A stretch of 64,000 nt of DNA, taken from assembly GCA_965204245.1 (NCBI GenBank), contig CBDBED010000001.1:372001-436000 (forward strand), read 5' to 3'. The notes under the pieces are model-generated. The model was given only the letters and a program-made list of their open reading frames with translations, did not search any database and was not told the DNA's origin. This stretch comes from JAAXIE01 sp965204245 (GTDB lineage: Bacteria > Chloroflexota > Dehalococcoidia > Lucifugimonadales > JAAXIE01). The position numbers and the translations under genes were made by a program. This document shows, piece by piece, positions 44,621-52,786 of this stretch; the stretch's first letter is position 1, and every line of letters begins with the position of its first letter.

Positions 44621-46141
44621 ATGGTTGGCGGCGTGTCACAGGAGCCCTATAGCGGCTTTCCCAGTAGTCAAGGGTGGCAGCTACCCTTCGACGACGCTGA
44701 GGTTGCCCCTCCTCGACCCCGGGTCTACCCCCTGACTGCTGGTAAAGACCATGCCGGTGATCTGACCGAAGAAGAAATGGCGGTGGTCTTCGCCATGACC
44801 TCTCGCCGGCCCGAACCCTTCGATGAGATTGCCCGGCAGGTCAACGCGCAAAAGGCAGCAGATTTCCACGAGCGATGGGTACTGGGCTACGGGCACGCCT
44901 CGGTGGCGGAGCACGCCGTGCTCCATATGGCCGTGGAGGACATCTCCCGACTAGCCTGCGATACCCTAGAAGATAACCGTCTCGCTTCCTACACCGAGAA
45001 GAGCAGCCGCTATCAGGTGTTGCCCCGCTATGGGTATCACGTACCCGACGAACTCCCCCCGCGTTCCAATGCACGTCGAACTTACGTCCAAACGTGCGAC
45101 CACTTGATGGAGACATATCACGATTTAGTTAATCGCGCCACCACCTACCTGTCTGAGGAACTGCCCCGTGGGGAAAACGAGACAGAGAATGCCTATAACC
45201 TCAGGCTCAGAAGGGTGGTCACTGATAGCTGTAGGTTCTTGCTGCCCGCTGCGACCCTGACCAATGTGGGAGTGACAGCCAACGCAAGGACGATGGAGCA
45301 TCTGATCCAGAAGCTGCTCACGTCAGAGCTGTTGGAGGAACGCAGGCTGGGTCTGGAAATCCGCACGCGTTCCCGCGAGGTCACCCCGACGCTGGTGAAA
45401 TATGCCGAGCGCAATCCGTACTTGGAGCGCGTGCGTGAACGCCAACTCCATGGCGCCGTCCAACTTAAGGAAGAGCCAGAAGAGAGTCCGGCGGAGGTGA
45501 CACTGGAACACTACGATGCGGATGCTGAGAGCAAGCTGGTCACCGCGCTCCTTTTCCGCTCTGCGCGGCTCTCGTACCGGCAAGTGTGGCAGCGGGTAAA
45601 GCAGATGCACCCTTCCCGACGTCGCCGAGTCATAGCCGACACTCTCGAACAGATGGGACCGCACGATGCGCCCCCTCGGGAGTTCGAGGTGGTGGACTTT
45701 ACCTTCGGTCTCACCATGGACTATGGGGCCTATCGGGAGTTCAAGCGTCACAGGATGCAGACCTATATCCCTCAGCCTCTGACGGTCCAGAACGGCTACG
45801 TGATGCCACCCCTGATCGAAAGGGCTGGATTGGAGGGACCGTTCCGCGACGCGGTCGGGAAGGCCGAAGAGGCCTACGATGCCGTAGCCCGGGATGTTCC
45901 TGCGGTAGCCCAATACCTCGTCACGCATGCCCACAAACGTCGAGTGCTATCGAAGATGAATTTGCGTGAATGCTATCACTTATTCCAGTTGCGCACCCAA
46001 ACTCAAGCCCACTTCTCGATCCGCGAGCCCATGGAGCAAGCGATGCGCTTGGCGGTGGAGACCCAGCCCGAGCTTTTCCGACACTTGAGGCTGCGACAAT
46101 ACCCGGAGTGGTGGCCCTTCACCGAGGGCCCCTTAGACTAG
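44621..46141 (+). CDS. Tandem ThyX-like (FAD-dependent thymidylate synthase family) protein
   Basis: 506 residues made of two ThyX-fold halves (about 30-260 and 270-500). ThyX enzymes carry RHRxxSxNxxSxRY. Half one reads DNRLASYTEKSSRYQ: it keeps the Ser...Ser-Arg-Tyr end but not RHR. Half two reads FKRHRMQTYIPQPLT: it keeps RHR but loses the rest. The two halves therefore hold complementary parts of the motif, which could rebuild the intersubunit active site within one chain. Long double ThyX proteins are known in Chloroflexota-like genomes. Whether it makes dTMP is not established. ATG 44621 follows AAAGGGG. Confidence 0.82.
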   Translation: MVGGVSQEPYSGFPSSQGWQLPFDDAEVAPPRPRVYPLTAGKDHAGDLTEEEMAVVFAMTSRRPEPFDEIARQVNAQKAADFHERWVLGYGHASVAEHAVLHMAVEDISRLACDTLEDNRLASYTEKSSRYQVLPRYGYHVPDELPPRSNARRTYVQTCDHLMETYHDLVNRATTYLSEELPRGENETENAYNLRLRRVVTDSCRFLLPAATLTNVGVTANARTMEHLIQKLLTSELLEERRLGLEIRTRSREVTPTLVKYAERNPYLERVRERQLHGAVQLKEEPEESPAEVTLEHYDADAESKLVTALLFRSARLSYRQVWQRVKQMHPSRRRRVIADTLEQMGPHDAPPREFEVVDFTFGLTMDYGAYREFKRHRMQTYIPQPLTVQNGYVMPPLIERAGLEGPFRDAVGKAEEAYDAVARDVPAVAQYLVTHAHKRRVLSKMNLRECYHLFQLRTQTQAHFSIREPMEQAMRLAVETQPELFRHLRLRQYPEWWPFTEGPLD

Positions 46142-46159
46142 AGAAGGAGTATGGTGTTG

Positions 46160-46660
46160 TCAGCGGGACAGCTTTAGTGCCGCTTCCGCCACACGAACGC
46201 CCAACCGCCTAGCCTGCGCCAAGTCTTCAGCGGTGACCTGCCCGGCGGCCGTCCCCCCGTAATAGGCCCCCGAAGTGCGCATCTGATCTGTCCACGGCAG
46301 TCCGACGATCACCATGCCACAAGCCAGCATCCAGTGAATCAAGGCCAGCAGGGTGAATTCGATGCCGGTGTTCCGTCCCCGCCCAGTGGTGAACGCAGCC
46401 CCGGCCTTGCCAGCCAAGACGCCCTCCTCCCACAGGTCGCCCTGCTCGTCCAGCCATACCTTCAAGTATCCGGTGATCCCGCTCCAATTGGGAGAGCCGA
46501 GAACTAAGGCGTCCGCGGATAGCAGATCATCGCGCGAGGCTTTGTTGATGTGTCGCTGCAGGGGTTCAGCCCCCTCCACGGCCGCAACGCCCTCGGCTAT
46601 GGCGGAGGCCAAGGCCTCCATCTGGGGGCCGTGGCTGTCATAGAGGACAAGGACCCTCAT
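46160..46660 (-). CDS. Flavodoxin/NAD(P)H-quinone oxidoreductase-like protein
   Basis: 166 residues, FMN-binding flavodoxin fold similar to WrbA-type proteins. The phosphate loop is VLVLYDSHGPQMEALASAIAEG; the later loops are LVLGSPNWSGITGYLKVWLD and FTTGRGRNTGIEFTLLAL. It probably transfers two electrons to a quinone. It is 18 nt downstream of the 38-codon zinc-ribbon gene and converges with the ThyX gene. Confidence 0.88.
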   Translation of the reverse strand: MRVLVLYDSHGPQMEALASAIAEGVAAVEGAEPLQRHINKASRDDLLSADALVLGSPNWSGITGYLKVWLDEQGDLWEEGVLAGKAGAAFTTGRGRNTGIEFTLLALIHWMLACGMVIVGLPWTDQMRTSGAYYGGTAAGQVTAEDLAQARRLGVRVAEAALKLSR

Positions 46661-46678
46661 GAGGGGCGACGAAAAGTC

Positions 46679-46795
46679 CTAAGGGTCGGAGCAGTCCCGG
46701 GTGTAGCCACAATTCGGGCAACGGAGCTTGCAGTGGGCATCAACCATGGTAGCTCCGCAGATGTCGCATTTGGATGCCGGACGTTGTGGGGACAT
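46679..46795 (-). CDS. 38-residue zinc-ribbon microprotein
   Basis: Reading ATG 46795 to TAG 46679 gives 38 residues with KCDICGATMVDAHCKL and RCPNCGYTRDCSDP. Two CxxC knuckles plus two further cysteines fit a zinc ribbon. The pattern CKLxCPNCGYxRDCSD is one I recognise from small conserved proteins in many bacteria. It sits 18 nt upstream of the flavodoxin-like gene and 31 nt downstream of the SirB1-like gene, all on the minus strand. GGGAGA lies directly before the start. Function unknown; it may be an RNA-binding or redox partner. Confidence 0.75.
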   Translation of the reverse strand: MSPQRPASKCDICGATMVDAHCKLRCPNCGYTRDCSDP

Positions 46796-46826
46796 CTCCC
46801 GTTAGCCTCCTGCTGGTCGGATCGAC

Positions 46827-47666
46827 TTAATTCGCAGGCGTTACCGTATACCACAGAGCTCGTATTTGGCGTTGGATTTCCGCGGCGTCGTTGGCGTTGG
46901 GGGACAGTTCCAAGTATTTTTTCAGGTCTGCGGCCGCAAGGGTGTGCCGGCCCCATTGAGCGAACATGGTCGCCCGCTCCTTGTAGTTGGCCGACACTTT
47001 TGGATCGGTAATGACGATCAAGTCCATGGCCGAAATGGCCTGTCGTAGCTGCTTCTGGCGCATGTAGTTAATCCGCAGGTTGCCTAGCAGGCGCGTCAGT
47101 ATCTGCCGGTTGGAATACGGGAGAAGGTGTTCCAATCGAAGATTCAGACGCCCCCGGAACATCGACTCCATGGCCTGCAGGCACTCTCGCCCTGTCATCA
47201 GCCGACCTTGGTGGAAGGAATCCACATAGAGGCCTTCACCCTCTCCATCGATCCGCACAACAAAATGTCCCGGCAACCCCACCCCCTCGGCAGGTAAGCC
47301 CAACCGGCGACCAACCTCCATGTACACCAACGAGAGGGTGATGGGGATTCCCAAGTGGCGGTCCATCACTTGGCTCAGGTAGCTGTTGCGGGGATCATAA
47401 TAGTCGTCTTGGTTGCCCTCGAATCCACGCCGTCGGAAGAGGTAGTCGCTGACGGCACTGGCCAACTCCCTCCTGTCGGAAGTCGCTGCCGTAGATACGT
47501 GGATGTCCGTGGCCATTGAGTCCAGCGTATTGAGGTATCGCTGCACATCGATATTGGGATAAATCTCCCCACTGATCAGCAGAGCGGCTCTCGCCAAGTC
47601 GATGTCCGAGTCGGGTCTCTGCAAAAGGTGTTTGTACTGCCGCCGGAAGGCGAGGGGGCTTGGCAT
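46827..47666 (-). CDS. SirB1/transglutaminase-like family protein with TPR-like C-terminus
   Basis: 279 residues. The central part has the SirB1-family blocks FEGNQDDYYDPRNSYLSQVMDR and RHLGIPITLSLVYMEVGRRL, then GLPGHFVVRI and DSFHQGRLMTGREC. The C-terminal 90 residues are helical TPR-like (ATMFAQWGRHTLAAADLKKYLEL). The cysteine of classical transglutaminases is not at the usual place. Function unknown; it probably mediates protein contacts. Operon with the zinc-ribbon and flavodoxin genes. Confidence 0.85.
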   Translation of the reverse strand: MPSPLAFRRQYKHLLQRPDSDIDLARAALLISGEIYPNIDVQRYLNTLDSMATDIHVSTAATSDRRELASAVSDYLFRRRGFEGNQDDYYDPRNSYLSQVMDRHLGIPITLSLVYMEVGRRLGLPAEGVGLPGHFVVRIDGEGEGLYVDSFHQGRLMTGRECLQAMESMFRGRLNLRLEHLLPYSNRQILTRLLGNLRINYMRQKQLRQAISAMDLIVITDPKVSANYKERATMFAQWGRHTLAAADLKKYLELSPNANDAAEIQRQIRALWYTVTPAN

Positions 47667-47730
47667 GAAAGTTATCCCCTAAAGTGCGAGGGTTGGCCAA
47701 AGAAGCGTGACTGACCCGTGGAACATTATA

Positions 47731-49095
47731 TCAACCTGCTCCGATAGAGGTCAGGTCTAAGATGGACCCAACATCCGGCAACCCATCTAGTTTGCCTACC
47801 TGCTTTACTAGTTCAGAGCGGGCGGAGTCCGGAAGAGCACCGCTCGTCAAGCGGTCGAACTTCTCCTTCACCTCAGCATCGCTAAGTGGGTTACGTGGGT
47901 GGCCTTTGGGGTATTGGGCTTCCTCCATCAGACGCTCTCCTGACCGCGTGGTCAGGGTTATGGTTGATGGCTGGGCTTCGGGGTATTGCTCGGTATAGTC
48001 TGCTCGTTCGCTCACTGATATTCGTGCCATGAGAGGGCGCAGGACCGGGTCGTGCAAGCGAGCATCCTCAAAGGACGCCGGGGTGACGGCTCCATCGGTC
48101 AACGCCACGGCGATGAGATAGGGCAGGCTGTGGTCTGCGGTCTCGCGGGTGCGCGGGTCCCATTTATTGGGGTCGTTCCCCGCGCTGCTCCAAGCTGCAT
48201 GGTACGTCTCCAGATGGACCGACTCGATGTCCTCAATCGCAACCCTGTCCCGCAGGGCGAGGGCCATCCATATGGCCGACTGGGTATGAATCTGGGAGGG
48301 GAAATACTTGAAGCCCGGCTCAACCACCTTGAAGTCAGTGTCCCGAGTACCCAAGTGCTCCAAGTCGGCTGACCATCCCAGTTGTTCCCACAAGCCACGC
48401 CGTCCCTCAAATGGTTCGGGAGGGCCGCTCATGCCCTCCCGCGCCAGCATGGCTGCGAACACCCCAGCCCGGGCTGCTGCGGCCGTGGCACAACCCTTCC
48501 ACATAGAGAGTTCACCAACACGTGTCTGCCCCAAAGCCAAGTTGGGGGTGACTGCCAGCGAAATGGCCTCCCGTGTCTGCCCCGGTGAGAGGCACATTAC
48601 ATTGGCTGCAGCGCATGCCGAGCCTAAGGCTGCCAGCACGCCTTGATCCCATCCCAACTCGCCCAAGGGAATCTGGTCCGCAATGGAGCAGAAAGCTTGA
48701 TAGGCCACGGCAATGGCGGTCATTGCCCTCGCCCCGCTGGCGTGGGTGGCATCGGCCACAGCCAAAGCGGCCGGGATCATGTCGCTGGGATGCCCGCCGG
48801 CCACAGAAAAGAAGTTGTCGTTGCAGTCCAAGTACCGCACCATCACCGCGTTGGCAAAGGCCGCCATATCGGGGGACGACGTATGCCCCGACCCGATAAT
48901 GCGTGCCGGTTGCGAATGGGATATCTGCCCTGCCAGCGTGCGGGCGATCCGGGGTGGCTCACTGTCGTAGGCCCCAATGGCGCATCCCAGAGAGTCGAGA
49001 AGGCGGCGACGCACATGGTGTGCCGCCTCAGGCGTCAGGTCCTCGTAAGTAAGGGAAGAAGCGTAGTCGGCCAGCAGGTCGGCGGTGCGGTCCAT
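47731..49095 (-). CDS. MmgE/PrpD family protein
   Basis: 454 residues; the start is ATG 49095, since GGAGG lies 9 nt upstream, rather than 49149. The family includes 2-methylcitrate dehydratase and cis-aconitate decarboxylase. The N-terminal RRLLDSLGCAIGAYDSEPPRIAR, AFANAVMVRYLDCND with the catalytic region SVAGGHPSDMI, and KYFPSQIHTQSAIWMALALRD are all present. No methylcitrate-pathway partners are nearby, so the substrate is unknown. Confidence 0.88.
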   Translation of the reverse strand: MDRTADLLADYASSLTYEDLTPEAAHHVRRRLLDSLGCAIGAYDSEPPRIARTLAGQISHSQPARIIGSGHTSSPDMAAFANAVMVRYLDCNDNFFSVAGGHPSDMIPAALAVADATHASGARAMTAIAVAYQAFCSIADQIPLGELGWDQGVLAALGSACAAANVMCLSPGQTREAISLAVTPNLALGQTRVGELSMWKGCATAAAARAGVFAAMLAREGMSGPPEPFEGRRGLWEQLGWSADLEHLGTRDTDFKVVEPGFKYFPSQIHTQSAIWMALALRDRVAIEDIESVHLETYHAAWSSAGNDPNKWDPRTRETADHSLPYLIAVALTDGAVTPASFEDARLHDPVLRPLMARISVSERADYTEQYPEAQPSTITLTTRSGERLMEEAQYPKGHPRNPLSDAEVKEKFDRLTSGALPDSARSELVKQVGKLDGLPDVGSILDLTSIGAG

Positions 49096-49236
49096 AGCGT
49101 GCGCCTCCATAGCGTCCCCATAGCGGAGATAGCGGCGATATGTTAGCATCTTGGCGGCTTTTCCGTGGCCTCAGCGTATCCCGAGTTAACTAGCAGGCCA
49201 CCCATCTTGCGGCCCAGTGATTGGGAGGAACCGGAA

Positions 49237-49773
49237 ATGGCACGAGTCCCTTTGAAGCAACGTGAAGACCTGTCGCCCGAAGACCAGCAGATATGGGATG
49301 AAGTCGGCAACAGCCGCGGGGGCGTCGCGCCCAACTTCCAAGCTATCTTCAACAACCCCAAGGCTGCAGGCAATCTGGCCCACTTGGGTGGCTACGTCCG
49401 CTTCGGCAACAGCCTCGACGAGAAGACCAAGTCACTCGCAGCCCTCGCCACTGCACGAGAGGCCAACGGAGAATATGTCTGGACCGTGCAGGTACCGGGG
49501 GCCAAGCGCAACGGCATCAGCGACGAGACCATCGAAGCTATCCACCAGCGGACCGCCCCGGCAGGCCTGAGCGATGGCGATGCGCTCATAGTGCGCTTTG
49601 TACACGAATTACAGCGAGACCATAACTTGACCGATGCCACCTATGCCGCTGCCGAGAGCAAACTGGGCTCAGCCGGCGTAGTCGATCTGCTCATACTCAC
49701 AGGCTACTACTGGGGCTTGGCCCACACCCTGAACGGTCTGCAGGTCGAGCCGCCTGGCGGCTCAATTCTCTGA
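49237..49773 (+). CDS. Carboxymuconolactone decarboxylase family protein
   Basis: 178 residues of AhpD-like helical fold. ATG 49237 is selected over 49165. The core reads LAALATAREANGEYVWTVQVPGA and then AKRNGISDETIEAI. In the usual EYxWxxH motif the His position is Gln here, and there is no CxxC, so neither peroxidase nor decarboxylase activity is assured. It is divergent from the PrpD gene and 56 nt before RidA, in a plus-strand run to 52.8 kb. Confidence 0.85.
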   Translation: MARVPLKQREDLSPEDQQIWDEVGNSRGGVAPNFQAIFNNPKAAGNLAHLGGYVRFGNSLDEKTKSLAALATAREANGEYVWTVQVPGAKRNGISDETIEAIHQRTAPAGLSDGDALIVRFVHELQRDHNLTDATYAAAESKLGSAGVVDLLILTGYYWGLAHTLNGLQVEPPGGSIL

Positions 49774-49829
49774 TCTTGCGTCGCCAATGAAACGTCCTGC
49801 TCCCAAGTCAGGAACTTAGGAGGTACCCA

Positions 49830-50219
49830 ATGCCAGGAGAGCCTATTATCCCTGCCGGTTCAGCCCCACCCCTTGCACCCTACTCACCTGGTATGAAGTC
49901 GGGCAACACTGTCTTCGTCTCGGGGACCATTCCTAATGATGCTCAGGGCAATGTGGTTGGCAAGGGCGACATTGTGGCGCAGACCGAGCGGGTGCTTGAG
50001 AGCATCAAGGCTATTCTGGAGGCCTCTGGAAGTAGCATGGAAGAAGTGGTGATGAACCACGTCTTCATCACCGACTATGCCAACTATGCAGCGATGAACG
50101 AGGTCTACGGCCGCTACTTCGGCAACACTCGCCCAGCCCGCTACTGTATCAAGTCTGAACTCGTGCATCCCGATTGGCTAGTGGAAATCGCATCCGTTGC
50201 CGTGCTGCCCCAATCCTAG
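49830..50219 (+). CDS. RidA family deaminase (copy 1)
   Basis: 129 residues, trimeric YjgF fold. ATG follows AGGAGGT. It reads GSAPPLAPYSPGMKSGNTVFVSGTI, the family hallmark. The catalytic Arg is in FGNTRPARYCIKSEL and the acidic partner is in VEIASVAVLP. It hydrolyses enamine/imine intermediates released by PLP enzymes. A second copy lies at 51217. Confidence 0.93.
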   Translation: MPGEPIIPAGSAPPLAPYSPGMKSGNTVFVSGTIPNDAQGNVVGKGDIVAQTERVLESIKAILEASGSSMEEVVMNHVFITDYANYAAMNEVYGRYFGNTRPARYCIKSELVHPDWLVEIASVAVLPQS

Positions 50220-50291
50220 ACAGTCCAATCAACGTCCATTCAAAACAAAATCAGGTGCGAATAAGCCTAGCTACCAAGATGGAGGTGCCCC

Positions 50292-51164
50292 ATGCCTGAC
50301 GGCAGAATCCGTGTGGGGAACGTGGAGGTTATTGGGCTGACCGACGCCTCACTAGACTTTCCGCTACCCCTCAGCACCCTCTTTCCCGGAGTTCCTGCTC
50401 CCGCATGGGACCCCTTCCGCGAACGCTACCCCGACATATTCCCCACGCCCGACTCGGCCCACTTCCACTTCGGGTGCTATCTCATACGCTCCCAGGGTCA
50501 GACGATTCTGGTGGACACCGGTATCGGCAGTGCTTCCACCAACCCGGGCATTCAGGGAATGATGCAGGTTGACGGCCGGCTGCCAGCGGAGTTGCTCTCG
50601 GTCGCGGTGCGTCCCGACGACATCGATACCGTCTTCTTCACCCACCTGCACATTGACCACGTGGGCTGGAACCTAAGTCAGCATGGCCCCCACGCGCGGG
50701 CCACCTTCCCACGGGCCCGCCATGTTATGCACCGGGCCGACTGGGATTTTTTCCAGCAGCCTGCCCAGCAGGAAATGGCCAAGTACTGGGACGAGACTCT
50801 TGGCCCACTGGAAGGCTTGGGCTTGGTAGATTTGCTGGACGATGAGAAGGCTCTCACCAGCGAGGTTACAGCAGTCCCATGTCCAGGCCATACGCCGGGG
50901 CACATGGTGCTTCAGATTGCGTCCCAAGGCGAGCACGCCGTCGTGATTGGAGATGCTGCCATACATCCAGCCCAGGTGACGGAACTGGATTGGGGTGTCA
51001 TCTTCGAGTCGGACCAGCGCATGGCCGCCACCTCTCGCCACCTGATGTTCAGCAGGGCCGAGAACGATGATGCGACCCTGGTAGCCTGCCACTTCCCCGG
51101 AAAGGGGTTCGGCAAACTTGTACGTGTGCAGGGACGCCGTTACTGGGAGAGCTTAGACATCTAG
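50292..51164 (+). CDS. MBL-fold metallo-hydrolase
   Basis: 290 residues, start ATG after GGAGGTG. The binuclear metal site is complete: FTHLHIDHVGWN (HxHxDH), CPGHTPGHM, GDAAIHP (Asp) and LVACHFPGKGFG (final His). An N-terminal hydrophobic extension (VIGLTDASLDFPLPL) is typical of the quorum-quenching lactonase-like subgroup, but the substrate is not shown. It lies between two RidA genes. Confidence 0.92.
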   Translation: MPDGRIRVGNVEVIGLTDASLDFPLPLSTLFPGVPAPAWDPFRERYPDIFPTPDSAHFHFGCYLIRSQGQTILVDTGIGSASTNPGIQGMMQVDGRLPAELLSVAVRPDDIDTVFFTHLHIDHVGWNLSQHGPHARATFPRARHVMHRADWDFFQQPAQQEMAKYWDETLGPLEGLGLVDLLDDEKALTSEVTAVPCPGHTPGHMVLQIASQGEHAVVIGDAAIHPAQVTELDWGVIFESDQRMAATSRHLMFSRAENDDATLVACHFPGKGFGKLVRVQGRRYWESLDI

Positions 51165-51216
51165 CCAAAGACCTGCGAGACGAAGTGCCCACAACACAAT
51201 CGGATAGGAGGCCCAC

Positions 51217-51684
51217 ATGCGAGTAGAAGCCAAGCTCAAGGAAATGGGTATCGAGCTAATCCCCATGCCCAACCGGTCCACGGGCAACTTCATAGGCGCC
51301 CGGCGCACCGGTAACCTCGTCTACACGTCGGGACACGGTGCCGGAATGCCCGAAGGGGGCTTCCTTCATGTAGGCAAGCTGGGCAGCGACCTGACCATCG
51401 AGCAGGGATATGCGTGCTCCCGGCAGACCATGATCAATCTGCTCACGACTCTGAAGGCCGAGATCGGTGATTTGGATAAGGTGAAGCAAGTGGTCAAGCT
51501 GCTGTGCATGATCAACTGCGCTCCCGACTTCGGCGACACACCCAGCGTAGCCAACGGCGCATCCGACCTACTCATCGAGCTCTATGGAGATGCCGGGCGC
51601 CATGCCCGCTCAGCAGTTGGAATGGGCTCGTTGCCGTCGGGGATGCCTGTGGAAATCGAAATGATAGTGGAAGTCGAGGACTAG
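51217..51684 (+). CDS. RidA family protein (copy 2, longer type)
   Basis: 155 residues with GGAGG before the ATG. YjgF-like fold with NFIGARRTGNLVYTSGHGA and QTMINLLTTLKAEIGDLDKV; the end is GRHARSAVGMGSLPSGMPVEIE. This is the RutC-like/YjgH-type subgroup of about 150 residues, in which the catalytic Arg of RidA is followed by Ser rather than Pro. The next gene begins 4 nt downstream. Confidence 0.9.
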   Translation: MRVEAKLKEMGIELIPMPNRSTGNFIGARRTGNLVYTSGHGAGMPEGGFLHVGKLGSDLTIEQGYACSRQTMINLLTTLKAEIGDLDKVKQVVKLLCMINCAPDFGDTPSVANGASDLLIELYGDAGRHARSAVGMGSLPSGMPVEIEMIVEVED

Positions 51685-51688
51685 CGTT

Positions 51689-52774
51689 GTGAAATTTGCC
51701 CACTTTTCCCAGCTGTTCAACAAGGTGGGCATGGAACCTCACGCGCGCTACGAGCAGATGTGGCGCGAGGTGGAGTCGGCGGACGAGCTAGGCTTCGATT
51801 ACGGCTTCCAGTCGGTGCATGGCTTCCACAAGTTGCGGCCCACGCCCGCTGTCTATTGCACCGGCGCGGCCGCCCGCACCAAGCGGTTGCGCCTAGGCCC
51901 CATGGGGTACACAGCCGGGTTGCATAACCCCATTACCCTCCTTGAAGAGACGCTGGTCTTGGACAACGTGACCAATGGCCGGTTCGAGTTGGGCTTGGTG
52001 TTCGGGGTGTATCCCGACTATTTCCGGGTGATGGGCGCAGACCCGTCCATCCGGCGTGAGTGGGCGAAGGAGACGGTGCAACTGGTCAACGCCTTCTATC
52101 GCCACGCCGAGAAGAGCCCTGGCCCCCGTCCCGACCTCTTCAGCTTCCGAGGGCCCATCCACAACTACGAAGAGGTGGAGTTCGCTATCGGCCCAGTGCA
52201 GAGACCCGGGCCGCCTGTGTGGCTGGCGTCCACCCAGCAGGAGACTATGCAGTTCCTAGCCCAGGAGGGGGCCCACGGTGGGTATCTGCACCTGAGCGAC
52301 CGCCAAGAGATGGCCCCACGCATCCGGGAGTTCTTGGCATGGTGGGGGGAAGCAGGACATCCGCAGCCAGCAAATATCGGCTATCTCTGCTTCGTGTATG
52401 TCGATGAGACCGATGAACTCGCTCTCGAGAAGGCGACTCCATGGGTGATTGCCAGCACCAACGAGGTGTACAACAACACGCCACGGCAGGGAGGCACCTT
52501 CACCCAAGCTGAAGAAAAGCTGGGGCCGCGCAGTGATGAGATATTCCGCAACAAGACGGACATGGACTTCCTGATGCAGCGGAATCTGGCCTTCGTCGGT
52601 TCACCCGAGACGGTGGCCAAGCGGATCCGGGAAGCCGCTGCTGAGGGCATGCTCAACACCATCATGGCCGAGTTCAACATCGGCACCGTAGGCGAAGAAG
52701 ACCTGATGCGTTCCATCACCCTCTTCGGCCAGCAGGTAATTCCCGCGCTGCGGGACTTCGATCCCACGGCGTAA
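51689..52774 (+). CDS. LLM class flavin-dependent oxidoreductase (copy 1)
   Basis: 361 residues, GTG start 4 nt after the RidA stop. Bacterial-luciferase-like TIM barrel: KFAHFSQLFN, TKRLRLGPMGYTAGLHNPITLLEETLVLD and GRFELGLVFGVYP. The C-terminal helix has VGSPETVAKRIREAAAEGMLN. It would use FMNH2 or F420H2. Operon with RidA and MBL genes suggests catabolism of an amine- or lactone-type compound. The convergent M20 gene ends 12 nt away. Confidence 0.9.
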   Translation: MKFAHFSQLFNKVGMEPHARYEQMWREVESADELGFDYGFQSVHGFHKLRPTPAVYCTGAAARTKRLRLGPMGYTAGLHNPITLLEETLVLDNVTNGRFELGLVFGVYPDYFRVMGADPSIRREWAKETVQLVNAFYRHAEKSPGPRPDLFSFRGPIHNYEEVEFAIGPVQRPGPPVWLASTQQETMQFLAQEGAHGGYLHLSDRQEMAPRIREFLAWWGEAGHPQPANIGYLCFVYVDETDELALEKATPWVIASTNEVYNNTPRQGGTFTQAEEKLGPRSDEIFRNKTDMDFLMQRNLAFVGSPETVAKRIREAAAEGMLNTIMAEFNIGTVGEEDLMRSITLFGQQVIPALRDFDPTA

Positions 52775-52786
52775 GGTGAAGGGCCT

